Of a DNA stretch of 64,000 nucleotides, positions 26,212-35,035 are shown in pieces (the first letter of the stretch is position 1; the number at the start of each line of letters is the position of its first letter). The translations under genes were made by a program, and so were the position numbers. The DNA comes from Dysgonomonas sp. UBA7710 (GTDB taxonomy: Bacteria; Bacteroidota; Bacteroidia; Bacteroidales; Dysgonomonadaceae), in contig NZ_DLFW01000041.1 of the NCBI RefSeq assembly GCF_002482385.1, positions 109,871 to 173,870 of the forward strand, in the 5' to 3' direction. The notes beneath the pieces are model-generated. The model had not been told where the DNA came from. It ran no database searches and saw only the letters and a list, made by a program, of their open reading frames with translations.

Positions 26212-28629
26212 TTATTTCAGAAAATAACGGAATTTCAGATTAAATGCCCTACCCGGCTTCTGTAATCTGTAGTTATCATATAATTTTTCATCCGTGAAAT
26301 TCGTACATTCCAGCATAACGCTATAACGCCCATTCTGCATCGTGTAGCCCAGGGAGATATCATGCGAAGTCTGTTCGGGAATTACATCTTTGGTCGACTT
26401 TGCCCCAAGACCGGGAAAAGACAGATAATACTTCCACATATAATTGATCGAATAGTCTAAAGACAATTCCGAATCTTTTAGCCCTATATTCTGAAACTGC
26501 ACCCCTATGTCTCCATGACCGAAAAAGTAAGGGATATTAGGCAAACGACGCTTATAATTGAGGTTCTCGGATTTTCCGTTTCCTACATAAGTGCCCGTAT
26601 TCTCTTCATATTTCTGATTATCCTTTATGTCCTGATAAGTCAGATTTGCTCCCGCATGAAGGCGGTTTTTCCATTGATACTTTATTCCGCCCTCTACACC
26701 TTTGGTAAGGACTTTCCCCATATTTTTATAACCGGTAACAGCCGAAGCTTCTGTCAGGTCTTTTAATATAAAGTCTTTCGTATCCCTGTATATAAAGTTA
26801 CCTTCGAAAAAGATAGTATGTTCTTTTAAATTCTGTTCGAATATGAAACCTAAATTCGCATTATTACTACTCTCCGGTTTCAGATCGGGATTACGCAACT
26901 GATTAAGTCCGTCTCCAAACATTTCGGTGCTTTCCGGCAAGCGGTAGGCCTTTTCATAAGAAAGTTTAGCCTGTAATTTGGGTAAAATAAAATAAGTAAA
27001 TGCAGCCCCGTATCCAATATTTGTTTTATCGTCATCTACTTTATCGAGCCTTTCATCTTCTTTATACTGGTTTATTATCTTATAAGTAGAACTGCTTGTA
27101 CTGTATAATTTAGTAAAAACATTGGCGTTCCACCTATCGTATTTTACCTGCCAACCCAGACCTGTTATGTTCTTCGTCAATTTTTGAGGTATTTTGTTCG
27201 ATTCATTGTCTGGATCTACCTTGTCATGAATTTTCCGGTTTAAAGATGAAAACACATGATTCAGCGTAACGGACTGATGATTATCTATCATATAGCTGAT
27301 ATTGGCATTGGCTACCCATTCTCTATTCCTTATTTTGGAATCGGTATAAGAATTAGTTCCCCGTTCGCCCTTTGTATCAGAAGGTTGCCATTCACCCAGC
27401 CAGTTATAGTTACGTGCCAGAGTATCTATGCTGAATGAATTGACCATGCTGTATGCTCCATAGAATGAAGCGGATAATCCTTCAACGAACAGATCATCCT
27501 TTTTGTAGCGGATAGACGGTATCATCGACTCGCTTTTGGATTTTACACCACCGTATACAGCATCTATTACGGCACCGGTTTGCACATCTTTATCATTCTT
27601 TGACAAAATAACGCCAGCTAACAGATAATCAGCATATGATTTATTGGTTATCCCTGTTTCAAATTTTATCCCCATCGACTGGTAGTCGTCATGGAAACGT
27701 TTCACCCATCGTTCTTCGATTGTTTTTCCGTTACTCAAATCCTTAATAGGAGCAAATACCTTATAGTCGTTATCCGAGTAATTGAAGAATGTATTGGCAC
27801 GGACGGTAAAGCCTGTTTTCAGGTCAGTATATGCTCCATTCAGAGATATCCGGTGCGTATTGAATGACCCGATGGAGTATGATGCATCCAGATAGTTGGC
27901 ATCTTTGCGACTGATAATATTCACCGCTCCGCCCAAGGCATCGGCGCCTAAGCTTACAGGCAAAACTCCTTTGTAGACTTCGATGCGCTCAGCCATATTC
28001 ACAGAGATATTACTCAGATTGAACGAAGAGCCGAAGTTATCCATCGGAATCCCATCCAGAAAGAATTTCACCTGATTTCCTGAAAAGCCATTGAGACTGA
28101 AATTGTAGTTAGACCCTACTCCTCCGTCTTCCCGGATACGGACACTTGAGATATTACTCAGCATCTTGCTCAGGGGGGCCACAGTGTTATATGACTTTTT
28201 CAGGTCGACCACAGTTATAGCATAGGCTTGCTCCTGCTTCTGACGGGCTTCGGTTTTTCCTTCTATAGCTATTTCAGTTAATTCGACAGAATTATTAATT
28301 TCAATATCTGGAATGCGGATTGTTTTATCCGCCTCAACCAGTATCTTTACTCTGGTCGTCTTAGATCCCACTCCCGATACTACAATAGTTTGATTCCCTG
28401 ACGGTACATTGGCCAGCTTAAATTCTCCACTCTCGTTCGTATATTCCCCGATTGTGGTTCCTTCTACCGATACAGCTATCGAATAAACAGCTTTTTTCTG
28501 CATATCTGTCACACGTCCGGTAATAATTCCACTTTTCAATTGCTGGGCTGATATATTTAATGTATTGCTTATAAAAAACAATAAAAGGAAGGAGCATAAA
28601 AGGCTAGCTCCGGATAGTTTGTTACTCAT
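26212..28629 (-). CDS. TonB-dependent receptor (XusA-like)
   Basis: A receptor of 805 residues. The start at 28629 (MSNKLSGASLL) is preferred over one 36 nt upstream, because it begins the signal peptide directly and leaves room for the promoter at 28654-28684. After the signal peptide (ending NISAQQ) comes a carboxypeptidase-like domain (about 35-110). The plug contains KMLSNISSVRIREDGGVGS and ALGGAVNIISRKD, and the barrel ends LKFRYFLK. The partner DUF4374 lipoprotein follows at 25 nt. By this pairing it likely imports a siderophore captured at the surface. The matching inner-membrane PepSY protein is not here but 9 kb away beside another receptor. Confidence 0.88.
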   Translation of the reverse strand: MSNKLSGASLLCSFLLLFFISNTLNISAQQLKSGIITGRVTDMQKKAVYSIAVSVEGTTIGEYTNESGEFKLANVPSGNQTIVVSGVGSKTTRVKILVEADKTIRIPDIEINNSVELTEIAIEGKTEARQKQEQAYAITVVDLKKSYNTVAPLSKMLSNISSVRIREDGGVGSNYNFSLNGFSGNQVKFFLDGIPMDNFGSSFNLSNISVNMAERIEVYKGVLPVSLGADALGGAVNIISRKDANYLDASYSIGSFNTHRISLNGAYTDLKTGFTVRANTFFNYSDNDYKVFAPIKDLSNGKTIEERWVKRFHDDYQSMGIKFETGITNKSYADYLLAGVILSKNDKDVQTGAVIDAVYGGVKSKSESMIPSIRYKKDDLFVEGLSASFYGAYSMVNSFSIDTLARNYNWLGEWQPSDTKGERGTNSYTDSKIRNREWVANANISYMIDNHQSVTLNHVFSSLNRKIHDKVDPDNESNKIPQKLTKNITGLGWQVKYDRWNANVFTKLYSTSSSTYKIINQYKEDERLDKVDDDKTNIGYGAAFTYFILPKLQAKLSYEKAYRLPESTEMFGDGLNQLRNPDLKPESSNNANLGFIFEQNLKEHTIFFEGNFIYRDTKDFILKDLTEASAVTGYKNMGKVLTKGVEGGIKYQWKNRLHAGANLTYQDIKDNQKYEENTGTYVGNGKSENLNYKRRLPNIPYFFGHGDIGVQFQNIGLKDSELSLDYSINYMWKYYLSFPGLGAKSTKDVIPEQTSHDISLGYTMQNGRYSVMLECTNFTDEKLYDNYRLQKPGRAFNLKFRYFLK

Positions 28630-28653
28630 TTTGATTCTTAATTTTCGAACGCG

Positions 28654-28684
28654 TAAAAGTAGCACACCGCGCCCCTCCTCACAA
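28654..28684 (-). promoter_or_regulatory. Promoter of the XusA-like receptor operon
   Basis: On the minus strand TTG (28684-28682), a 20-nt spacer and TACTTTTA (28661-28654) give a good Bacteroidetes promoter with one mismatch in the -7 box. The leader is about 20 nt. Confidence 0.6.
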
Positions 28685-28694
28685 TCACCATAAA

Positions 28695-28722
28695 TAGGTA
28701 TTTACAGGGTACTTTATACCTA
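28695..28722 (-). promoter_or_regulatory. Inverted-repeat putative operator
   Basis: TAGGTAT (28695-28701) and ATACCTA (28716-28722) form a perfect 7-bp inverted repeat, 14 nt apart, just upstream of the -33 box of the receptor promoter. The cognate regulator is unknown. Confidence 0.4.
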
Positions 28723-28911
28723 AATAGTATGAGTGGCCATTACTGATCGAATAACCACATTAACTCCTGTGCTATAATATTTTAATGTCAAAATTTCATT
28801 TAAGTCTATCAGGATTATAGTAATTATTAATCATAACCGAAAAAGCCATTACTTCTACCTGTGACCGTTGGTGGTTACTTTTTAGGAAACTCCTACCTTT
28901 ATACACACCTA

Positions 28912-28943
28912 AAACAAAAAACCGATGAATCAAAATCCATCGG
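28912..28943 (-). terminator. Rho-independent terminator of the hmu operon
   Basis: On the minus strand CCGATG (28943-28938) pairs with CATCGG (28927-28922), and the hairpin is followed by TTTTTTGTTTT. It is the clearest terminator in the window and ends transcription after hmuV. Confidence 0.85.
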
Positions 28944-28997
28944 TTCTTATAATATTTTAGTATAAATCCTGTCAACATATTTTAGGGCAGGGCTATA

Positions 28998-29336
28998 TTA
29001 TTCCGGCACATAAATTATTTCTCCGTTCTCCAATTCGTAGGCTATGCCTACTTTCTTTCCCTTTTGCTGGGATGAAGACTGGTCTTGCGACGGGGTATAT
29101 CTATTAATCTTATTTCCCTCTTTGGTAATAATCTCCATGTTATCTTTACCCGGATTTTTTACAATAGTATAATCTTCCTGCGTAAAAACCTCCGTCATAT
29201 TCATATGCATTACCATTGCCACCATCAGAGCCACAGCAAAGACCATTGCCACATCGAAAAGGTTAACTATCACGCTTAACGGATCGGTGTCCTCTTCTTT
29301 CGAAAACTTGCTTATTCTCCTTTGCCTCCGTCTCAT
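28998..29336 (-). CDS. hmuV: HmuV, DUF2149 small membrane protein (ExbD-like)
   Basis: A 112-residue protein with one transmembrane helix near the N-terminus (about 22-45, SVIVNLFDVAMVFAVALMVA). It has a conserved Asp inside the helix (NLFD), like the proton-carrying Asp of ExbD/MotB. A soluble tail ends in ELENGEIIYVPE. DUF2149 proteins accompany CobN-like chelatases. Its ATG overlaps the stop of hmuU by 4 nt (ATGA), so the pair is translationally coupled. With HmuU it probably forms a proton-driven stator serving the chelatase-like HmuS or the TonB receptor; this is inference from the ExbB/ExbD analogy. It is the last gene of the operon. Confidence 0.85.
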   Translation of the reverse strand: MRRRQRRISKFSKEEDTDPLSVIVNLFDVAMVFAVALMVAMVMHMNMTEVFTQEDYTIVKNPGKDNMEIITKEGNKINRYTPSQDQSSSQQKGKKVGIAYELENGEIIYVPE

Positions 29337-29935
29337 GCCTGTTCCTCTTTATCGGTTAATATCCTCGATACATAATCGAGATTATTCACATCCTTAGCAT
29401 ACCAGCGTTGCTTGAACTGAAGCGTGACCAGACCTACTGCACTCACAACTAGTCCCACAACCGTGGTCGCAAATACGACCTGCATATTGTAAGCCATACC
29501 CGATATATCTCCCGTGGACAAGCCTACCAAAGCCGGACTCATAGCAATCAATGTCCCGATAAGTCCGAGTACAGGGCCCATTTTGGCTAAAAGTTTCGAT
29601 AGAGATACATCTTTCTCAGCTTCATTCTCGAAGTTGGAGATAAGATAGTCTGAATATGCATCACTAGCCGGAGTAGCAAGCAGATCACGAAGATATCTGA
29701 CAAACAAAGAGTTGTCCTTTTCGGGCAAAGAGCTTTTCAGAGTATCTATGTTTGTTATACTTAGATTTTTAATCCTATCGTTCAGTTCTTTATCATTTTT
29801 CCTTTTTACCATAAACTGATTATAGAAACTACCAATTAATAGTAATGAGCGTGCAAAAAGGAATAACAGGATAATGATGTCGGGTATAAGTAAACTATTG
29901 GCTACCCAGAATAATACTTTTGAAATTGCTTCCAT
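29333..29935 (-). CDS. hmuU: HmuU, MotA/TolQ/ExbB proton-channel family protein
   Basis: A 200-residue inner-membrane protein with three helices: about 12-37, 117-140 and 152-175. The channel-family signature is clear in MGPVLGLIGTLIAMSPALVG and in MQVVFATTVVGLVVSAVGLV, the regions that line the ExbB/TolQ pore. A cytoplasmic domain lies between the first two helices. Standard ExbB, TolQ and MotA proteins pair with a single-helix Asp protein, here hmuV, which overlaps it by 4 nt. It is 9 nt downstream of hmuT. It likely couples proton flow to haem handling by this operon. Confidence 0.88.
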   Translation of the reverse strand: MEAISKVLFWVANSLLIPDIIILLFLFARSLLLIGSFYNQFMVKRKNDKELNDRIKNLSITNIDTLKSSLPEKDNSLFVRYLRDLLATPASDAYSDYLISNFENEAEKDVSLSKLLAKMGPVLGLIGTLIAMSPALVGLSTGDISGMAYNMQVVFATTVVGLVVSAVGLVTLQFKQRWYAKDVNNLDYVSRILTDKEEQA

Positions 29936-29944
29936 TAATAATTC

Positions 29945-30661
29945 TTATTTAGTTGATTGTGATAATTTGTTCTTTGATTCTTTCTTTTGTCTGATAATCC
30001 ATTTTACCTTATTCCACACAAAACCCAGTACGAAAGCTGCACCGAAAAGGCCGAGCGATAATAGCATCGCCTTTATATTTACGGGTTCTTCTACTGCGGC
30101 GTAAGTCACATTTCCATTCACTGTAGTTATGAGACCTATAATGCAGACAAAAAGGCTCACAAGGAAATACACCTCCAGCCTTAGTTCCTTTTCCGGATAT
30201 ATATACCTGACCAGATAGCTTAATGCCGGTAAAACAATGAGAACAGCCACGGCCAGGATATAAGATATGATATCAAAGTCTGTTCCCGGAAAACTGAATA
30301 TCAGTTGAGTGAGAAGATAGAATAATACAGGAAATATAAGTAAACCGGGATACCAATAGAGAGGTTGTATCCACCGTTTCACTTTCTTCCCGAACATGTC
30401 CCGCAAAGCTGCAAAACAAAAAGCAAAGCAAATAGCTGACTCAATAGTAATGAGAACGGCGGCATCCTGCATCACCTTTATATTTTTAAGATAGTCTGCC
30501 AATTGGGTCTTCGACTGCATAGTGGCATACTGACATGCCCACAGGACGAAAACAGCACAAACCAGACCGAAAATAACAGCCTGCCAAGGCTTCCAGAAGC
30601 TTAGTTTTACAATGCAATTTATAATAATAAAAAGCATCAATATCTGAATAATTAATTCCAT
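29945..30661 (-). CDS. hmuT: HmuT, polytopic membrane protein of the hmu operon
   Basis: A 238-residue membrane protein with about seven predicted helices spread over almost the full length, starting LIIQILMLFIIINCIVKL and ending near MLLSLGLFGAAFVLGFVW. The C-terminus is basic (KKESKNKLSQSTK) and probably cytoplasmic. I see no enzyme motif. Its place between the CobN-like gene (50 nt upstream) and the ExbB-like gene (9 nt downstream) matches hmuT of Porphyromonas gingivalis, and the name rests on that synteny. It might form the membrane platform on which HmuS and the proton channel meet. Confidence 0.75.
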   Translation of the reverse strand: MELIIQILMLFIIINCIVKLSFWKPWQAVIFGLVCAVFVLWACQYATMQSKTQLADYLKNIKVMQDAAVLITIESAICFAFCFAALRDMFGKKVKRWIQPLYWYPGLLIFPVLFYLLTQLIFSFPGTDFDIISYILAVAVLIVLPALSYLVRYIYPEKELRLEVYFLVSLFVCIIGLITTVNGNVTYAAVEEPVNIKAMLLSLGLFGAAFVLGFVWNKVKWIIRQKKESKNKLSQSTK

Positions 30662-30711
30662 AAAACAATCAGCCGGAGAAACCGTACAGACAATTCCTCC
30701 GACCTCTGTAT

Positions 30712-33700
30712 TTAGTTATTACTCTTACGTTTCTTACGCAGTATAAATAATAGAATCAGGAATGCAACCAAAACGACTGCAACTACAATGATACCGTTCA
30801 ATGAGTTTTCTTCCCCATTATCGGACTGATTCACCGAGTCTTTTTTCAGTACAGTTCCATTCTTGTTAATCTCCGAAGAAGCATCTGCGGTCTTCATCCT
30901 TTGAAGCTGTTGCTTATAGCCTGTCGCATTTTCGGGAGTAGATTTCTGCGCTATAAAATCCTGTAGTTTCGCATTCGAACCCGAAAAGCCTGATCCTGTT
31001 GCACCGAATTCATTTACCAAGTCGGTATGCAGTTTGGCAACATCTGCTAATTGCTGCTCCGATGCTTTCCACATCCCTTTTCGGGCGGTTTCCATCATTA
31101 CTGCCGTAATTTCCTGCATGGCTGCCGGATTTTCTTGCTTAAAAAAGCTCTGAACGCCCAGATTATGAGAATCCTTTACATATACATCGTACAGCTGATC
31201 CCACATTTCGTTGTCGATAACATCGGGTTTCATCACGTTCCATGCATAGGTATTGGTTACTACTTCTGTTATTTGCGAGGCACTGGACGCCTTGCCTTTC
31301 ATTACTTCTTTTATATAAGCCGGATTGAAGACCGTAGAGCGTGATTCTACACCAATAGCTTCTTTCAGCTCCTGCATCTTCACATTGTTGCGGTTACGAT
31401 AATCGGCAAAGTAAGCATCGGGGTCCTTGCCCGTCACATCTCGTACTGCCAGATTCATTCCTCCCATGAATTCATATACATGGTCGAGGCTCAATGCACC
31501 CCATGTATTACTTTGGCGAGGTTGTACAACAACATCCGTATTGTGAAGCACCGCACGAAGCAGTCCGGCTTTGTATTCGCCCCACTCTTTATCACTTCCG
31601 TACACAGCCCCCATATTATTGATATAGGTATCAGCGATTTCTTTCTCATTTTCCCATTTGTCGCCACTGGTAACCATACCCTGAATGCCTGTCCCATACA
31701 TACCGTTTATACCTCCAAATACACGCTGGGTAGACATTTCGCGCGCATTTTTAGGTGGAATACCCTGCTCTACCAACTGACGCTCTATTTCGGTTGTACC
31801 GGACGATACATAATTACCATTCTTGTCATCTTTGGCCGAAGCCGCCATTTCTACGGCACGCGTAATAAGGGATAAACGAGACGCAGCCAGATCACGGAAT
31901 TGACCCGAAGTCTGTACTACAACATCAATACGGGGACGCCCCAAGGTTTCGGAAGAAATCAGCTGAATATCAGATACCCGGCCAAAAGCATCACGCACAG
32001 GTTCTACACCGAGCATATAGAGTGCCTGCGCAATAGTAGTACCTTCGCTTTCGATAAATTCACTGCTCCAGAATGTATAACTTACTTTCTTCGGATATTC
32101 TCCATGTTGCTTCTTATACTGGTCCAGCGTTGCATTAACAAGAGAGACTCCTTTGTCCCATGCTACTTCCGATGGTGTAGCTTCGGCATTTATAGAATAG
32201 AGATTGCGCCCCGTAGGCACAGCGTTAGGGTTTGCCACAGCATCTCCACCCGACGATGGAGCGATATAGCCACCCGAAAGTGCGTTCAATATAGATTTCA
32301 TTTCCAATTCAGGACTCTGTAGCAATGCATTTTTATAATTGACAATATTATTGATCGTACGTTCAACTTCGGTAATAGCACGGGCACGATCTTTCTGCTC
32401 TTTCGTATATTCGGGTTGTTTAGGTTTTTCCGCAGGTTTGGGAGTTTCCTCTTTTTTAGTTTTCGTTTCAGCAGGCCTTTCACCTATTTTAGGTATCCAG
32501 GAAGGATGTCCCCCACCCGATTTAGTTGTGGGTTTCCCTCCTGTACCGGAAGATGCAGCCATCGCCATCATACCACGTCGTGGGGGAGTCAGTATTTTTT
32601 TTGCTTCGCTCAGGTCTTTTGTAGAAACGCCAGCCACTTGGCAGATGAATGTACTGTCTACGGCTTTACCACTTAATACCTGATTTACCAACATTTTAGC
32701 AGGTTCTAAATAACGCTGTGTAAATACAACTTTATTTTTCAATTGCTGTTCAGTTACTTTACCCCGCTGTTTGTCCAGTGCAGCCAGACTGTATGCAATA
32801 GGATCGGCACTCATAGCCAATACAGATGATTTAATCTTCTCGGCATCGTAAGGTACACCGGTAGTATATAGTTGCCCTGTCATCTTCTCATTGGCAATCT
32901 CTTCCGAGAAGTTTTCGATACGTTCTATATCTGCCGTAGAATATGGAGTTGTAAGAACACTGTCTAATCGCAATTCGCGATGTAATCCCATCTGCACTGC
33001 TATTTTCTTCACCGCCAACGAAGCCTTTGACTGATTTGCCTCGTCGGTCTTATAATAATCGCGGATTCTATCCTGCAAAGATTTAAACTGCGAACGGGTA
33101 TTGCTTTCCATAAACGGCGGTGTCAGGTAGGATAGTGTAGTGGCATACGAACGGCGTTTAGCCATCATACTTTCTCCGATATTGCCAATGGTGTAATAGT
33201 AGAAGTGCGGAATGGTCCCAACCAGACGATCCGGCCAGTCGTTGCTGCTTAAAGCCACTTGTTTTTGAGGAGTGAACTCCAGACTGCCATGTGTACCAAA
33301 ATGCAGCATAGCATCTGCCTTGAATGCATACTGCGACCACAGATATGCCCCGATATATGTGTGCGGCGGTGCTGATTTTGCTCCGTGAACAATGGCAAAG
33401 GCATCGCCTCCAAGTGCAGCCATAGGCTGAGGCAGAAGCACTATATTCCCCAATTGGACACGGGCAACTGCCAGATAGTATTTGTTATCTTTATGAACGC
33501 TCATATATGCTCCGGGAGCCTCTCCATATGTATTTACGACATCAGCATAGAGTTCTTTCGAAAGCGATTGGTTAATCCATGATTCATATTCCGATTTCTC
33601 GACCAATGCCGGTTTACCGTTTTTCAGATAATTATCAAACGCTCCTTCCGCATATGTGCTTAATACTGCACCCTGAGCCATCAGTAGTTTTTCGAACTCC

Positions 33701-34929
33701 TGCTCCGTTGCTGGTAGATTATCCACTTTATAACCTTCTGCCTTTAACCGCTTCAGTAAATTAAAGAGAGACGGTACTGTTTCCAGCCCCTGTGCCGTCA
33801 GCGTTTCCTGTCCTGCTCCTTTGAAGTAATAGATAGCAACTTTCTTATCTACATTATTTTTCTTTTGCAGGCTGATGAAATTATTGACGATCTGCGTAAG
33901 ATTCTTCAACCTGTCGGGTATAGCCTTGAAAAGATACAAGCCGTCATCGTCAACTTCCTGTGCATTTACTACATATGGATAGATAGCCCCGTCCAATTCG
34001 GGCATAACAATACTTTGAGACATGAAACCGCCAAACATCCCCATCGGGTCTTTCATCCAATCGTCCTTCGTTTGCAGAATAGTAAGAGGGGAGAACATAG
34101 GAATATTTCTTTCTTTGAGCCATTCCACAGCGGCATCAGCCTGTCCCATAGCCAAACGGCCATGCGCATAATAAACTACTGCATCGGGTTGTATTTGTTT
34201 CAGAAAATCGAGACGTTTCATGGCTGATGATACAGGGTAGACGTTCATTCCTGCATTCTGAAATGAAACAATCATACTGTCTATATTAGCCCGGTTGCCA
34301 CTAAAGGGATCGTTAAGCCCACCTACTATGGCCACACTCGCGCCGCCTTCTTTATAGAAGTTATGCTCCTTGATATATTTTTCATATTCACCCACAGTAT
34401 TGAACGACACATTCTCATCTAAATGATAAAGCACATCGGATGCACTTTCGACTACCGAATCGGCTGGAGTAACAAAGAATGATTTTTTATCAATATGCTG
34501 ACGGATATACCTTGCCAGATTCTGATAATTCTTTCTATTTCCATTGCTGATATATGAAGAAACGCTCTCTTTCTGTATACTATCGAGGTTACATATATTA
34601 TTGTCGGGATTGGTAGCAGCGTATATATAAATAGGAACTCCATTATCGGCAGCACTTTGTATTTTATCGCGTTGTTCTGCCGAGACATTCATTCCCATAC
34701 CGAATCCCAGGACGAAATCATACTTTTTCAGTTTATCGAGTTCATCAAGAGAAACTTCTTCAAAGCTTATAAAATCGTCCGTATTTGATTTTATAAGGCT
34801 GGTAAGCTGAAATTGCTGAAAATTAACAAGACCGATCTTGGTGGTGGAAGCAAGCTTACCCCAGACAATCCATCCGGCAATAATTACCAGTACAGCGCAT
34901 ATTATAATTATAATTTTAGACTTAGACAT
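30712..34929 (-). CDS. hmuS: HmuS, membrane-anchored CobN/magnesium-chelatase-like protein
   Basis: A 1405-residue CobN-family protein. The start at 34929 (MSKSKIIIII) is used because the upstream in-frame start is TTG. Unlike cytoplasmic CobN it has an N-terminal helix (about 5-25) and a C-terminal helix plus basic tail (about 1375-1405), so its body probably faces the periplasm. The chelatase signature is in MLHFGTHGSLEFTP followed by GTIPHFYYYTIGNIGES and AKRRSYA. A Pro/Lys/Glu-rich linker sits near residues 790-850. CobN itself inserts cobalt for vitamin B12; HmuS relatives in haem operons are instead proposed to remove iron from haem anaerobically. The hmuR/hmuY neighbours favour the haem role. 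Confidence 0.9.
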   Translation of the reverse strand: MSKSKIIIIICAVLVIIAGWIVWGKLASTTKIGLVNFQQFQLTSLIKSNTDDFISFEEVSLDELDKLKKYDFVLGFGMGMNVSAEQRDKIQSAADNGVPIYIYAATNPDNNICNLDSIQKESVSSYISNGNRKNYQNLARYIRQHIDKKSFFVTPADSVVESASDVLYHLDENVSFNTVGEYEKYIKEHNFYKEGGASVAIVGGLNDPFSGNRANIDSMIVSFQNAGMNVYPVSSAMKRLDFLKQIQPDAVVYYAHGRLAMGQADAAVEWLKERNIPMFSPLTILQTKDDWMKDPMGMFGGFMSQSIVMPELDGAIYPYVVNAQEVDDDGLYLFKAIPDRLKNLTQIVNNFISLQKKNNVDKKVAIYYFKGAGQETLTAQGLETVPSLFNLLKRLKAEGYKVDNLPATEQEFEKLLMAQGAVLSTYAEGAFDNYLKNGKPALVEKSEYESWINQSLSKELYADVVNTYGEAPGAYMSVHKDNKYYLAVARVQLGNIVLLPQPMAALGGDAFAIVHGAKSAPPHTYIGAYLWSQYAFKADAMLHFGTHGSLEFTPQKQVALSSNDWPDRLVGTIPHFYYYTIGNIGESMMAKRRSYATTLSYLTPPFMESNTRSQFKSLQDRIRDYYKTDEANQSKASLAVKKIAVQMGLHRELRLDSVLTTPYSTADIERIENFSEEIANEKMTGQLYTTGVPYDAEKIKSSVLAMSADPIAYSLAALDKQRGKVTEQQLKNKVVFTQRYLEPAKMLVNQVLSGKAVDSTFICQVAGVSTKDLSEAKKILTPPRRGMMAMAASSGTGGKPTTKSGGGHPSWIPKIGERPAETKTKKEETPKPAEKPKQPEYTKEQKDRARAITEVERTINNIVNYKNALLQSPELEMKSILNALSGGYIAPSSGGDAVANPNAVPTGRNLYSINAEATPSEVAWDKGVSLVNATLDQYKKQHGEYPKKVSYTFWSSEFIESEGTTIAQALYMLGVEPVRDAFGRVSDIQLISSETLGRPRIDVVVQTSGQFRDLAASRLSLITRAVEMAASAKDDKNGNYVSSGTTEIERQLVEQGIPPKNAREMSTQRVFGGINGMYGTGIQGMVTSGDKWENEKEIADTYINNMGAVYGSDKEWGEYKAGLLRAVLHNTDVVVQPRQSNTWGALSLDHVYEFMGGMNLAVRDVTGKDPDAYFADYRNRNNVKMQELKEAIGVESRSTVFNPAYIKEVMKGKASSASQITEVVTNTYAWNVMKPDVIDNEMWDQLYDVYVKDSHNLGVQSFFKQENPAAMQEITAVMMETARKGMWKASEQQLADVAKLHTDLVNEFGATGSGFSGSNAKLQDFIAQKSTPENATGYKQQLQRMKTADASSEINKNGTVLKKDSVNQSDNGEENSLNGIIVVAVVLVAFLILLFILRKKRKSNN

Positions 34930-34972
34930 ACTTTGTAACAATTACTTAATTTATTTGTCAGATATTTTAACG

Positions 34973-35010
34973 CAAGTCGGCAAACCGAAAGAATCGGTCT
35001 GCCATACTTG
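34973..35010 (-). other. Hairpin between hmuY and hmuS
   Basis: Arms 34973-34988 and 34994-35010 pair over about 14 positions with two small interruptions around a 5-nt loop, in the 106-nt gap. No T-run follows, so it probably stabilises the upstream hmuRY message or attenuates hmuSTUV rather than stopping transcription completely. Confidence 0.65.
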
Positions 35011-35035
35011 TATTTATTCTATCTGAATATATTTT

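Larger units (their letters stand above)
28630..28997. other. Intergenic region between hmuV and the XusA-like receptor
   Basis: No credible gene. It contains the promoter of the receptor (28654-28684), an inverted repeat just upstream of it (28695-28722) and the terminator of the hmu operon (28912-28943). A 60-codon minus-strand frame at 28796-28978 runs through the terminator and is unlikely to be real. Confidence 0.6.

Noticed and set aside
28796..28978. A 60-codon minus-strand frame between hmuV and the receptor
   Set aside because: It runs through the hmu terminator hairpin and has no recognisable features.
30712..34929. Cobaltochelatase for vitamin B12 synthesis
   Set aside because: Although CobN-like, it has two membrane anchors and sits in a haem-uptake operon with hmuR and hmuY; no cobalamin synthesis genes are nearby.
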